In this document: piece by piece, positions 18,012 through 26,370 of the stretch
Layout of the letters: each line of letters starts with the position of its first letter
Numbering within the stretch: position 1 is the stretch's first letter
Origin: Planctomycetota bacterium
GTDB taxonomy: Bacteria; Planctomycetota; Planctomycetia; Pirellulales; Pirellulaceae
Assembly (NCBI GenBank): GCA_016872725.1
Contig: VGZC01000010.1
Coordinates: forward strand, 1 to 64,000
Length of the DNA: 64,000 bases
Direction: 5' to 3'
Translations under genes and position numbers: made by a program
Notes under the pieces: generated by a model
Seen by the model: the letters and a program-made list of their open reading frames with translations, nothing else
Database searches by the model: none
Told to the model about the DNA's origin: nothing

Positions 18012-19267
18012 CGCCGATCGAATCGTCGATGACACTCTTCCTGCAGATTGCCATCGTGCTCACGGCCGGCCGGCTGGTGGGGGGAGCCGCCCGACGGTTC
18101 GGTCAACCTCAGGTCGTCGGCGAGATGATCGCGGGCGTCCTCCTGGGACCGTCGCTGTTCGGTCTCCTCGCTCCCGCATGGCAACAGGCCGTTTTCCCGG
18201 CGGCATCGATGAACGTCCTCTTCACGGTGAGCCAGATTGGGCTCGCCGCGTACATGTTCCTGGTCGGCATCGAATTCCGGACCGAGTTATTGCGGTCGCA
18301 CGCGCGGGGCGCGATCGTCGTTTCCGTGGCGGGGATGGCGACTCCGTTCGCGCTGGGCGCCGCGCTCGCGGGAACGTTGGTCCGCGAAGGCGGATGGTTC
18401 GATCCCGCGACCTCGTCCCGAGTCGCGGCGTTGTTCCTCGGAGCCGCCATGTCGATCACGGCGTTCCCCATGCTGGCGCGGATCATCTACGAACGAGGGC
18501 TCTCCGGATCCGCGCTCGGAACGCTCTGCCTGGCCGCCGGCGCGCTCGACGACGCCAGCGCTTGGTGCGTGCTCGCCGTGGTTGTGGCGAGCTTCCGCGG
18601 CGATTGGTGGGCGGCCGCCCGTCCGATCGGAGGCGCGCTGCTTTACGCCGCCGTCGTCGCGATCGTGGTCCGGCCGCTGGCCGCGCGCATCGAAGCGACG
18701 GTCCGCGCGAAAGGCGATCTGCCGTCCTCGCTCTTCACCGCGATCATGGTCGCCCTGATGCTCGCCGCATGGTACACCGACCGGATCGGCATCTACGCCG
18801 TGTTCGGCGCGTTCCTGCTCGGCGCCGCCGTCCCGCAGGGGGCCCTCGCGTCGCACTTGCGGAATCGGCTTGAACCGATCGTCGTGACGGTCCTCTTGCC
18901 GCTCTTCTTCGCCTACTCGGGACTCAATACGCGTCTCGATCTGCTCGATTCGCGACAGGCATGGATCTGGACGGCGATCCTCCTCGCCGTCGCCGTCGTC
19001 GGCAAGGGCGCCGCGTGCGGATGCGCCGCGATCGCGACCGGCGCGGATCGGCGCACGGCGTTCGCCACTGGCGCGCTCATGAACGCGCGCGGACTGATGG
19101 AGTTGATCGCGCTCAACATCGGTCTTGAACAAGGAGTCATCACGCGGAAGCTCTTCAGCGTGATGGTCGTCATGGCGATCGTCACGACGCTGATGGCGAC
19201 GCCCCTATTCGAACTTGGATACGGCCGATGGGCTCGATCCCGAGGCCTGCTCGGCGGTACGCCATAG
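18008..19267 (+). CDS. Cation/proton antiporter (CPA2, KefB/NapA-like)
   Basis: Monovalent cation/H+ antiporter of the CPA2 family with about 12 hydrophobic segments and no cytoplasmic TrkA domain (419 residues). Recognisable parts are GQPQVVGEMIAGVLLGPSL (second helix with the family's conserved VxGEMxAGxxLGPS) and GAAMSITAFPMLARI (the ion-site region), followed by AAGALDDASAWCVLA with paired acidic residues in the transport helix. Near the end comes NARGLMELIALNIGLE. It is coupled to the ABC ATPase by a 4-base overlap, an unusual pairing that suggests co-transcription with sugar import. Its TAG stop lies within the first copy of the hairpin repeat that follows. Confidence 0.88.
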   Translation: MTPIESSMTLFLQIAIVLTAGRLVGGAARRFGQPQVVGEMIAGVLLGPSLFGLLAPAWQQAVFPAASMNVLFTVSQIGLAAYMFLVGIEFRTELLRSHARGAIVVSVAGMATPFALGAALAGTLVREGGWFDPATSSRVAALFLGAAMSITAFPMLARIIYERGLSGSALGTLCLAAGALDDASAWCVLAVVVASFRGDWWAAARPIGGALLYAAVVAIVVRPLAARIEATVRAKGDLPSSLFTAIMVALMLAAWYTDRIGIYAVFGAFLLGAAVPQGALASHLRNRLEPIVVTVLLPLFFAYSGLNTRLDLLDSRQAWIWTAILLAVAVVGKGAACGCAAIATGADRRTAFATGALMNARGLMELIALNIGLEQGVITRKLFSVMVVMAIVTTLMATPLFELGYGRWARSRGLLGGTP

Positions 19268-19389
19268 TCGCTGATCGCTCCGCGATCAGCCTGCGCCTGC
19301 ATCCAATCCGTGCGCACCGCGTGTGGTTCGCGGAGCGAACCACGCCATAGTCGCCGATCGCTCCGCGATCAGCCTGCGCCTGCATCCAA
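19260..19389. repeat. REP-like direct repeats with hairpins
   Basis: Two 47-bp direct repeats (19260-19306 and 19343-19389) differ at one base. The first contains CTGATCGC-TCC-GCGATCAG (19271-19289), an 8-bp stem with a 3-base loop. Between the copies lies GTGGTTCGC-GGA-GCGAACCAC (19323-19343), a 9-bp stem with a 3-base loop. The array separates the convergent antiporter and MutS-like genes and may act as a bidirectional terminator or mRNA stabiliser. The architecture resembles REP/BIME elements, but no other copy is obvious in this window. Confidence 0.8.
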
Positions 19390-19431
19390 ATACACCTTCG
19401 ACGCCTACGATCGGGTCGCGCACGATCCGCG

Positions 19432-21387
19432 TCACCTGAGCGGCGGACCGTCGTCCTTCGCCGTGCCAACGTGGCGCGCCGACCCGAGACCGACCCACTC
19501 GAGGAGCACGAGCGCGTTCGTCGTCGGGCAGAGGCCGTCGCGCAGTCGGTAGTCGAACGTCATGCGGCGCGTTTCGCCCTCGACGGTGATCGTCTCGCGG
19601 AAATGGACCATCGTGAACGCTTTCGCAAGTTCGGGGTCCGCGCCGAGTTCCAGATCGTGCGTCGAGATCGCTCCGATCGCGCCTTCGCTCAAGAGGCGCC
19701 GAAGCACGTGCGCCACGGCGATGCGCCGTTCCCGTGAATTGGTTCCCTGGAGAACCTCGTCGAGCAGGAAGACGAACGGACGCCGGGCTCGCCGCGCTTC
19801 GGTGGCCCGATCGACGATTTCCTTGAGCCTGCGTAGCTCGGCCAAGAACCGCGACACATGGTCGGTCAGCGAATCGCGGACATGCATGCTCGTCGCCGGC
19901 TCGCAGCGCGGCAACACCATCCGCGCGGCGCAGACGACGCCTCCCGCATTCGCCAACAGGATGTTGACGCCGACGGAGCGCAGCAGCGTGCTCTTTCCCG
20001 ACATGTTCGATCCGGTGACGAGCAGGCACCGATCGGTGGGCCCGATCACAAGGTCGTTGGCGACTCGCATCGAATCGGGCAGGAGCGGATGGCCGATCGC
20101 CTCCGCGCGGATTTCACGCGCGTCGTCGCGCAGCTCCGGGAACACCCAATCCGGCTGTTCGAAGGCGACCGTCGCGAGCGACGCGAGCGCTTCGAGCTCG
20201 CCGATGACCGCGAACCAGCGGGGCGATCGGGATCCCCAACGCCGTTGCCATCGTTCGAGGCGGTCGAGCAAGTGGACTTCCCACAAGACGAAGAGCTGCA
20301 GGGCGATATGGACGATGGCGAGGATCGTATCGTGCCGCGCCCGGGTGAGGATCAGGGCGCGGCGAAGCGAGGTCAGCCGCACGATTCCCTCCCTCGCGAC
20401 GTCTCGCAGATCGGAATCTCCGTTCGGGACCGGTCCCACGTCGCCGGGCAGCATGGATGCGACGCGCAGCATGGCGAGATAATGCCGCACTTCATCGGAC
20501 TCGCTTGAGATCTCCTGAAAGATCTCGTGGATGGAGCCCGAGTAGGCGACGCTGATCGCCGTGTTGACAAGCCAGGCGATCGCGGCGGCGGCGAGCGCCG
20601 AGGACGGCGCGAGCCATCCCGTCCATGCGAGCAGGCCGAGCGTCGGGAACGTGACCGCCATGCCGCGGGCGATCCACTTCATCCATGCGCGTCGCGCGAG
20701 CCACTGGGGACCTGTCGCCCAATCCACGAACATCGCGGGCGCCGCGTCGCGGTGGTCGAGCTGTTCGCCGGCGAGCGCCAACGCGTCGCGCCATGCGGAC
20801 TCGCGCGCGAGTCTGGCGACGCACGCCTGCCGCCGCTCGATCGTCGCAAGGTCGGGGACCGCGAACAACCAGCGCGCAAGCGTCTCGCGGCCGAGGGCCG
20901 TGCGCGCGGAGCTGAGCCATTGGAAGAAAGGGCCGGCCCCGCTCAAATCCAAGTCATCGGCCGTCGCCGCCCACTCGCGCGGCAGTTCCAGCCTCGCGGG
21001 CGGCAATGCGGCCCCATCGCGGGCCAGACGCGCCGCGTGCCGCTCAAAGACGCCGCGCCGCGCCGCCGCGACCCGCCTCTGATCGATGATCCATTCATGC
21101 CAACCCGCGACCGCAAGGAAGACGAGCAGCGGCGGAATCACCGACCAGCCCGGGAGCGTCGCCGTGACGGCGCCGATGACCGCGACGACGCCGATAAGGA
21201 ACACGGCCCCTCGGGCCACGCTCAGCGACGCGTCGCGCCGGCGCATGTCGCGTTCGAGCGCGGCGCCGCGGACGATCTCCGCCGCGTAGCGGGACGCCGC
21301 GGACGGCTCGGAAGGCCCAGCAGGATTGGGCGGCTCGAGCCGTTCCGCGTTTCGGTCGGGGGCCATGCGCGTTCCGTCGGTTGACAT
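19432..21387 (-). CDS. Membrane-anchored MutS-like ATPase
   Basis: Protein with the MutS ATPase domain but without the mismatch-recognition N-terminus. Two hydrophobic segments (about residues 65-105: GAVFLIGVVAVIGAVTA and PLLVFLAVAGW) suggest attachment to the membrane. The helical lever region follows, with a further hydrophobic pair near 245-280. The ATPase has Walker A TGSNMSGKSTLLRSVG, the N-box region and Walker B FVFLLDEVLQGTNS followed by ISTHDLELG. MutS family III/V domains without MutS I are found in a group of unknown role in several phyla. There is no Smr nuclease tail. I start at 21387; ATGs at 21456 and 21366 are alternatives. Confidence 0.85.
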   Translation of the reverse strand: MSTDGTRMAPDRNAERLEPPNPAGPSEPSAASRYAAEIVRGAALERDMRRRDASLSVARGAVFLIGVVAVIGAVTATLPGWSVIPPLLVFLAVAGWHEWIIDQRRVAAARRGVFERHAARLARDGAALPPARLELPREWAATADDLDLSGAGPFFQWLSSARTALGRETLARWLFAVPDLATIERRQACVARLARESAWRDALALAGEQLDHRDAAPAMFVDWATGPQWLARRAWMKWIARGMAVTFPTLGLLAWTGWLAPSSALAAAAIAWLVNTAISVAYSGSIHEIFQEISSESDEVRHYLAMLRVASMLPGDVGPVPNGDSDLRDVAREGIVRLTSLRRALILTRARHDTILAIVHIALQLFVLWEVHLLDRLERWQRRWGSRSPRWFAVIGELEALASLATVAFEQPDWVFPELRDDAREIRAEAIGHPLLPDSMRVANDLVIGPTDRCLLVTGSNMSGKSTLLRSVGVNILLANAGGVVCAARMVLPRCEPATSMHVRDSLTDHVSRFLAELRRLKEIVDRATEARRARRPFVFLLDEVLQGTNSRERRIAVAHVLRRLLSEGAIGAISTHDLELGADPELAKAFTMVHFRETITVEGETRRMTFDYRLRDGLCPTTNALVLLEWVGLGSARHVGTAKDDGPPLR

Positions 21388-21594
21388 GAGGCCGGTCGCG
21401 TCCGAGTCGCGGACGGTGAAGACTGCCGTTCTACGTCGCATCCCCGTCGTACGCAACGGGCGTCGCGAGCGGTCGCGGATCGGGTGCTCGTCCGGATCGG
21501 CGCGTCGAACGGCGTGCGCGATTGGCCCGCATCGCGCGTCCGATGTAGAATAGACCGGTTGTCAGGCGGCGATCCAACCGGCGGGTGACGCACG

Positions 21595-22251
21595 ATGGGA
21601 CGGGTGACCTTGGAATTCCTCGCGGCACAATTGCATCTGGCCGCGGAACTCCACGCCGGAAAGGAAACGATGTTTGAGCCTCAGGACCTGCCAGGCCGCT
21701 ACGGCCGAGTCGTCAAGGCGTTGGATCATGTGCTGTCGTCCATCGGCTGCGAATCGGTCGTGGGCGGCGGGTGGGCCGTGTGGCGGCACGGCTATGTCGG
21801 CCGGATCACTCGGGACATCGATATCGTTCTGCCGGCCTCGCGGGTGGACGAGTTTCTGCGGGCGGCTTGCCTCGCCGGTTTCCGCGTGACGCCGGTCCCG
21901 GCCGGGCGATGGCCCAAGATGGCCCATCGTGAAACGGGGGTCGACGTCGACATTCTTCCCGAAGGCCAACGGCCGGGTACGTCCTCCCGGCCGGCTCCGA
22001 CGACCATTCCGCACCCTGGCCGCATCGGCGCGTCGGGTACGGCGCTGCGGTACGTCAGTTTGCCGGCCCTGATCGAATTGAAGCTCGCCGCCGGAAGGGC
22101 CCAGGATTCCGCCGACGTCCTCAAGCTGATTCAGGCCAACCCGGATCGGATCCCCGCGATTCGAGACCATCTCGCCGGCGTCCATGCGGACTACGTCTCC
22201 GCATTCGACCATTGGGTCGAGCAAGCCCGCGAAGAGACGGAATCCGCGTGA
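21595..22251 (+). CDS. Nucleotidyltransferase-fold protein
   Basis: Protein of about 218 residues with the signature of a minimal nucleotidyltransferase or a DUF6036-like fold: GGGWAVWRHGYVGRITRDIDIVL (near residues 58-80), where GG and D-x-D are the expected nucleotide and metal contacts. A C-terminal helical region contains PALIELKLAAGRAQDSADV, as in AbiEii-type and DUF6036 proteins, where the second part helps to bind substrate. Such proteins occur in toxin-antitoxin pairs, but I see no partner gene here. The start may instead be the ATG at 21670, which would remove the first 25 residues. Confidence 0.68.
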   Translation: MGRVTLEFLAAQLHLAAELHAGKETMFEPQDLPGRYGRVVKALDHVLSSIGCESVVGGGWAVWRHGYVGRITRDIDIVLPASRVDEFLRAACLAGFRVTPVPAGRWPKMAHRETGVDVDILPEGQRPGTSSRPAPTTIPHPGRIGASGTALRYVSLPALIELKLAAGRAQDSADVLKLIQANPDRIPAIRDHLAGVHADYVSAFDHWVEQAREETESA

Positions 22252-22322
22252 GGCTTCCGCCTTTCGAACGCTCGACGACCGGCCATTGATCGGCTCGGCC
22301 GCGCGGGCCGGCGCGTCGCCCC

Positions 22323-22352
22323 GTCGATCGGCGTCGCGTCGATCGGCGTCGC
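22323..22352. repeat. 15-bp tandem duplication
   Basis: The sequence gtcgatcggcgtcgc occurs twice in perfect tandem (22323-22337 and 22338-22352) in the non-coding stretch between the nucleotidyltransferase and the NrtR-like gene. No function is implied; recent slippage is the simplest explanation. Confidence 0.75.
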
Positions 22353-22410
22353 GTACCTCGGATTCGAGCCGATCGGATTCCGTTCCCAGGAAACGCGCGG
22401 CGCCGCTTGA

Positions 22411-22446
22411 CTTATATGCGTGTAGGATATATGCTCTAGGTAGATA
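22411..22446 (+). promoter_or_regulatory. Possible operator/promoter of the NrtR-SPFH-NADK cassette
   Basis: A conspicuously AT-rich island in GC-rich DNA, 24-60 bases before the NrtR-like start. It contains TATATGC twice (22413-22419 and 22428-22434) with a 15-base period, and TAGATAAG further on. NrtR-type repressors commonly bind AT-rich sites in front of their own operons, so autoregulation is likely, but the match to a known NrtR box is not established here. Confidence 0.45.
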
Positions 22447-22469
22447 AGAAGCGCGGAGGCGGGGTCGAT

Positions 22470-23237
22470 ATGGAACGCCGGGGAACAAGTCGGAAGCGGG
22501 ACGAGGCGGCCTTTCTGGCCGAGTACGACGCGAGCCGATACCCGCGTCCGTCGCTCACCGTCGACGTCGCGCTCATCCAGGTCGAACAGGGCCGGATCCG
22601 GTCGCTCGTGCGGAAGCGGGGCGGCCACCCCGAGCTCGGCAAGTGGGGGCTGCCCGGCGGATTCGTCCGGCCCGACGAATCGCTCGACGAGGCCGCCGCG
22701 CGCGTGCTGCGCGAAAAGACCGGCTGGATGCGCGTGTTCCTCGAACAGCTCTACACGTTCGGGCGCGTCGACCGCGATCCCCGCACGCGCGTCGTCACCG
22801 TCGCCTACTACGCGCTGGTCGACGCGGGACGGCTCATCAAGGCCGAGGACTCCGCCATGCAAACCGAATGGGCCGAATTGGTCGTGCCGTGGGACGGCGA
22901 GCGGGGCGGGACCGTCGATTGCCGGTCGGCCGACGGACACCGATTGCCGCTCGCGTTCGACCACGCCGAGATCCTCGGCATGGCCGTGCGGCGTCTGCGC
23001 GGCAAATTGCCGTACGCGCCGATCGGGTTCGAACTGCTGCCCCGGCGGTTCACATTGAGGGCCTTGCAGGACATCCATGAGGCAATCCTAGGTCACACGG
23101 TCAACAAGGACGCGTTCCGCCGCCGGTTGCTCGCCTCCGGGCTGATCTCGGCCACCGGCGTGCGCGAAACGGGCGTCGGGCACCGACCCGCCGAACTGTA
23201 TCGGTTCGCGCGGGGCGACCGGGAAACCAAGTCGTAG
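22470..23237 (+). CDS. NrtR-like Nudix-winged-helix regulator
   Basis: Two-domain protein: an N-terminal Nudix fold (residues 25-160) and a C-terminal winged helix (about 175-245; FTLRALQDIHEAILGHTVNKD then FRRRLLASGLI), the layout of NrtR regulators of NAD metabolism. The Nudix box reads GFVRPDESLDEAAARVLREKTG. Relative to GX5EX7REUXEEXGU, the key Glu after Arg is Val and one of the metal-binding Glu is Lys, so hydrolysis is probably lost and ADP-ribose-type ligands are sensed instead. It is followed after 54 bases by SPFH and NAD-kinase-like genes, which supports a link to NAD(P). An AT-rich putative operator precedes it. Confidence 0.82.
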   Translation: MERRGTSRKRDEAAFLAEYDASRYPRPSLTVDVALIQVEQGRIRSLVRKRGGHPELGKWGLPGGFVRPDESLDEAAARVLREKTGWMRVFLEQLYTFGRVDRDPRTRVVTVAYYALVDAGRLIKAEDSAMQTEWAELVVPWDGERGGTVDCRSADGHRLPLAFDHAEILGMAVRRLRGKLPYAPIGFELLPRRFTLRALQDIHEAILGHTVNKDAFRRRLLASGLISATGVRETGVGHRPAELYRFARGDRETKS

Positions 23238-23291
23238 GGGCTGAATCGATTCCACCGTCCGCATCCATCCGGAAAGCAGGGAGAAACAACC

Positions 23292-24365
23292 ATGGCGAGG
23301 ATCTCGCGGTTTCCCATCCTGTCCCACCTCCATGGCGGGCCCAACCAGCACATCCTCCTGTTCCGTCGAGGAAAACTCCGGCGCAGCGGCCGCGGATTGG
23401 ATTTTTGGTTCTCGCCGATGACGTCGAGCATCGCGGAGGTGCCGTGCGACGATCGGGATCAACCGTTCCTGTTCCACGGCCGGTCGCGCGATTTCCAGGA
23501 CGTGGCCGTACAAGGCACGATCACGTATCGCGTCGCCGATCCGGAAGCTCTTGCGAGCCGCTTCGACTTCACGGTCGATCCGCGAACGGGAGTCCACACG
23601 CAAACGCCGCTCGAACGCATCTCCGAGCTCTTCTCGCGGCTCGCGCAACAACTCGCCATCGAACACCTGAACTCCCACGCGCTCCGCGAGCTTCTCGCGG
23701 AGGGGCTCGACACGATCCGCGCGCGGGTCCATGGGGGCCTCGTCGCCGATCCGGGGCTCGTCGCGATGGGGCTCGAAGTCGTCTCGGTGCGCGTCGCGTC
23801 GCTCGCCCCCAAGCCCGAAATCGAAAAGGCCTTGCAGGCGCCGACGCGCGAAGCCATCCAACAGGCGTCGGACGAGGCCGTCTTCCAGCGCCGCGCGCTC
23901 GCCGTCGAGAAGGAGCGGGCGATCGCCGAGAACGAACTGCACAATCGGATCGAACTCGCTCGGCGCGAACAGGAACTGATCGCCCAGCAGGGGCGCAATC
24001 GGCAGCGCGAGGCGGCCGATGAGGCCGAGGCGGACCGGATCCGAGCGGAAGCGGACGCGGCGCGGCGCCGAGTCGACTCGCATGCGAGGGCGGAGGCGAT
24101 CCAGGCCGTCGAGACGGCCCGCGTCGCCGCCGAACGCGATCGGATGGAGATCTACCGGGGCCTCCCGCCCGCCGCGCTCTGGGGGCTCTCCGCGAGGGAA
24201 CTCGCCGGGAACCTGAAGCGGATCGACCACCTCAACCTCGGCGGCGACGCGATGACCCCGCTGCTCACCCAGTGGTTGCAGTCGAGCTCCCGGTATTTCG
24301 AGTCGACCCAGCGCGGCGACGGACCGTCCCACGCGGCGCCGGACGCCCAGAGGGCGCCGTCATGA
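23292..24365 (+). CDS. SPFH/Band 7 domain protein
   Basis: Protein of 357 residues with an SPFH (stomatin/prohibitin/flotillin/HflK) domain in the first 180 residues, including VQGTITYRVADPEAL and LGLEVVSV-like MGLEVVSVRVASLAP. A long charged coiled coil follows (about 185-290, rich in Glu, Arg and Ala). No N-terminal membrane helix is visible, so it may attach peripherally or form cytosolic assemblies. A strong Shine-Dalgarno (AGGGAG) precedes the ATG. It lies between an NrtR-like regulator and an NAD-kinase-like gene and overlaps the latter by 4 bases. SPFH proteins form ring or cage scaffolds; here the cargo may be NAD(P)-related. Confidence 0.85.
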   Translation: MARISRFPILSHLHGGPNQHILLFRRGKLRRSGRGLDFWFSPMTSSIAEVPCDDRDQPFLFHGRSRDFQDVAVQGTITYRVADPEALASRFDFTVDPRTGVHTQTPLERISELFSRLAQQLAIEHLNSHALRELLAEGLDTIRARVHGGLVADPGLVAMGLEVVSVRVASLAPKPEIEKALQAPTREAIQQASDEAVFQRRALAVEKERAIAENELHNRIELARREQELIAQQGRNRQREAADEAEADRIRAEADAARRRVDSHARAEAIQAVETARVAAERDRMEIYRGLPPAALWGLSARELAGNLKRIDHLNLGGDAMTPLLTQWLQSSSRYFESTQRGDGPSHAAPDAQRAPS

Positions 24366-25267
24366 ACGGGCCGCGGAAGCCGCCGAGGGTCGTGCTGGTG
24401 ACCCGCTCGACCTGGTACGAGTGCCTCCTCGCGACACATGGAACGCATTCGCAGGCCGAGTTCTTCCTTCGCGTGCGCGACGAGTCGATCGAGCCGGTTT
24501 TCGAGCAGCACGGGCAGTTCCTTGCCGCGCGGTCCGCCGTGCTCCAGGCGATTCCCGTCGAGTGGCGCAGGTCGCAGATCGCCCGCGACGACCTCGACCG
24601 ATTCCTGTTCGAGCCGGACGACATTGTCGTCGCGATCGGGCAGGACGGCCTGATCGCGAACACGGCGAAATACCTCCGGGGTCAATTCCTGCTCGGCGTG
24701 AATCCCAGTCCCGCGCACTTTCCGGGCGTGCTCGTCCGATTGCGGCCCGACGAGGTCGGCGAACTGCTCCGCGCGGCCGCCGCCGACCGAGCGCCGCACG
24801 AACATCGGACGATGGCGATCGCTGAAACGGACGACGGCCAGACGGTGCGGGCGCTCAACGAGATCTTCATCGGACACGCGAGCCACCAATCGGCGAAATA
24901 CGTCCTCGAGCGGGCGGGGAGTCTGGAGTCGCAATCGTCGTCGGGTGTGATCGTGGCGACCGGGACGGGCGCGACGGGCTGGGCGGCGTCGATCCATCGC
25001 GAACGGCGCGACGCACCGGCGCTCCCCGGCGGCGCCGAACGCCGCCTTGTGTACTTCGCGCGCGAGGCATGGCCCAGCGCGACGACGGGGACCTTGATGA
25101 CGGCGGGAATCCTCGATGGGGACGACGAGCTTCGGATGACATCGCGGATGAACGAAGGCGGCGTCGTCTTCGGCGACGGCATCGAGGGGGATCGCATTCC
25201 GTTCGATTGGGGACGCCGGCTCGCCGTTCGCATCGCGCCCGACACGCTTCGGCTCGTTACCCGTTGA
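24362..25267 (+). CDS. NAD-kinase-like protein
   Basis: Protein with the fold and motif order of ATP-NAD/polyphosphate-NAD kinases: DIVVAIGQDGLIANTAKYL (GGDG-type loop), LLGVNPSPAHFPGVL, VRALNEIFIGHAS (the NE motif), and SGVIVATGTGATGWAAS (the TPTGSTAY-type loop). The GGDG motif is GQDG here, which keeps the catalytic-loop Asp but loses one Gly. The start is the ATG at 24362, overlapping the SPFH stop as ATGA. The 301-residue length is normal. It may phosphorylate NAD or a related nucleotide, or only bind it. A canonical housekeeping NAD kinase would be expected elsewhere in the genome. Confidence 0.78.
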   Translation: MNGPRKPPRVVLVTRSTWYECLLATHGTHSQAEFFLRVRDESIEPVFEQHGQFLAARSAVLQAIPVEWRRSQIARDDLDRFLFEPDDIVVAIGQDGLIANTAKYLRGQFLLGVNPSPAHFPGVLVRLRPDEVGELLRAAAADRAPHEHRTMAIAETDDGQTVRALNEIFIGHASHQSAKYVLERAGSLESQSSSGVIVATGTGATGWAASIHRERRDAPALPGGAERRLVYFAREAWPSATTGTLMTAGILDGDDELRMTSRMNEGGVVFGDGIEGDRIPFDWGRRLAVRIAPDTLRLVTR

Positions 25268-25273
25268 CGTGTC

Positions 25274-26173
<900 letters not shown>

Positions 26174-26370
26174 GGCTGATACCTTCATCCCGTTGGAGTT
26201 CCGACTTCGCTCTTGCGACGGGCCGTTCCCTTGCCGTTTTCACTATAGATCGCGGCCATCCGTCCCGCCACGGGGCGAACCTCGGGGGGATTCCGCGTGT
26301 CGTCCGGGGGCGAGTATGCTATGTAGGGAATAGGGAAGAAGCCGACGCCTTGGGACGTAAAAGGGGAATC

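Noticed and set aside
19260-19389. Ends of an insertion sequence
   Set aside because: No transposase between or beside the repeats, and the repeats are direct with internal hairpins, so REP-like elements fit better.
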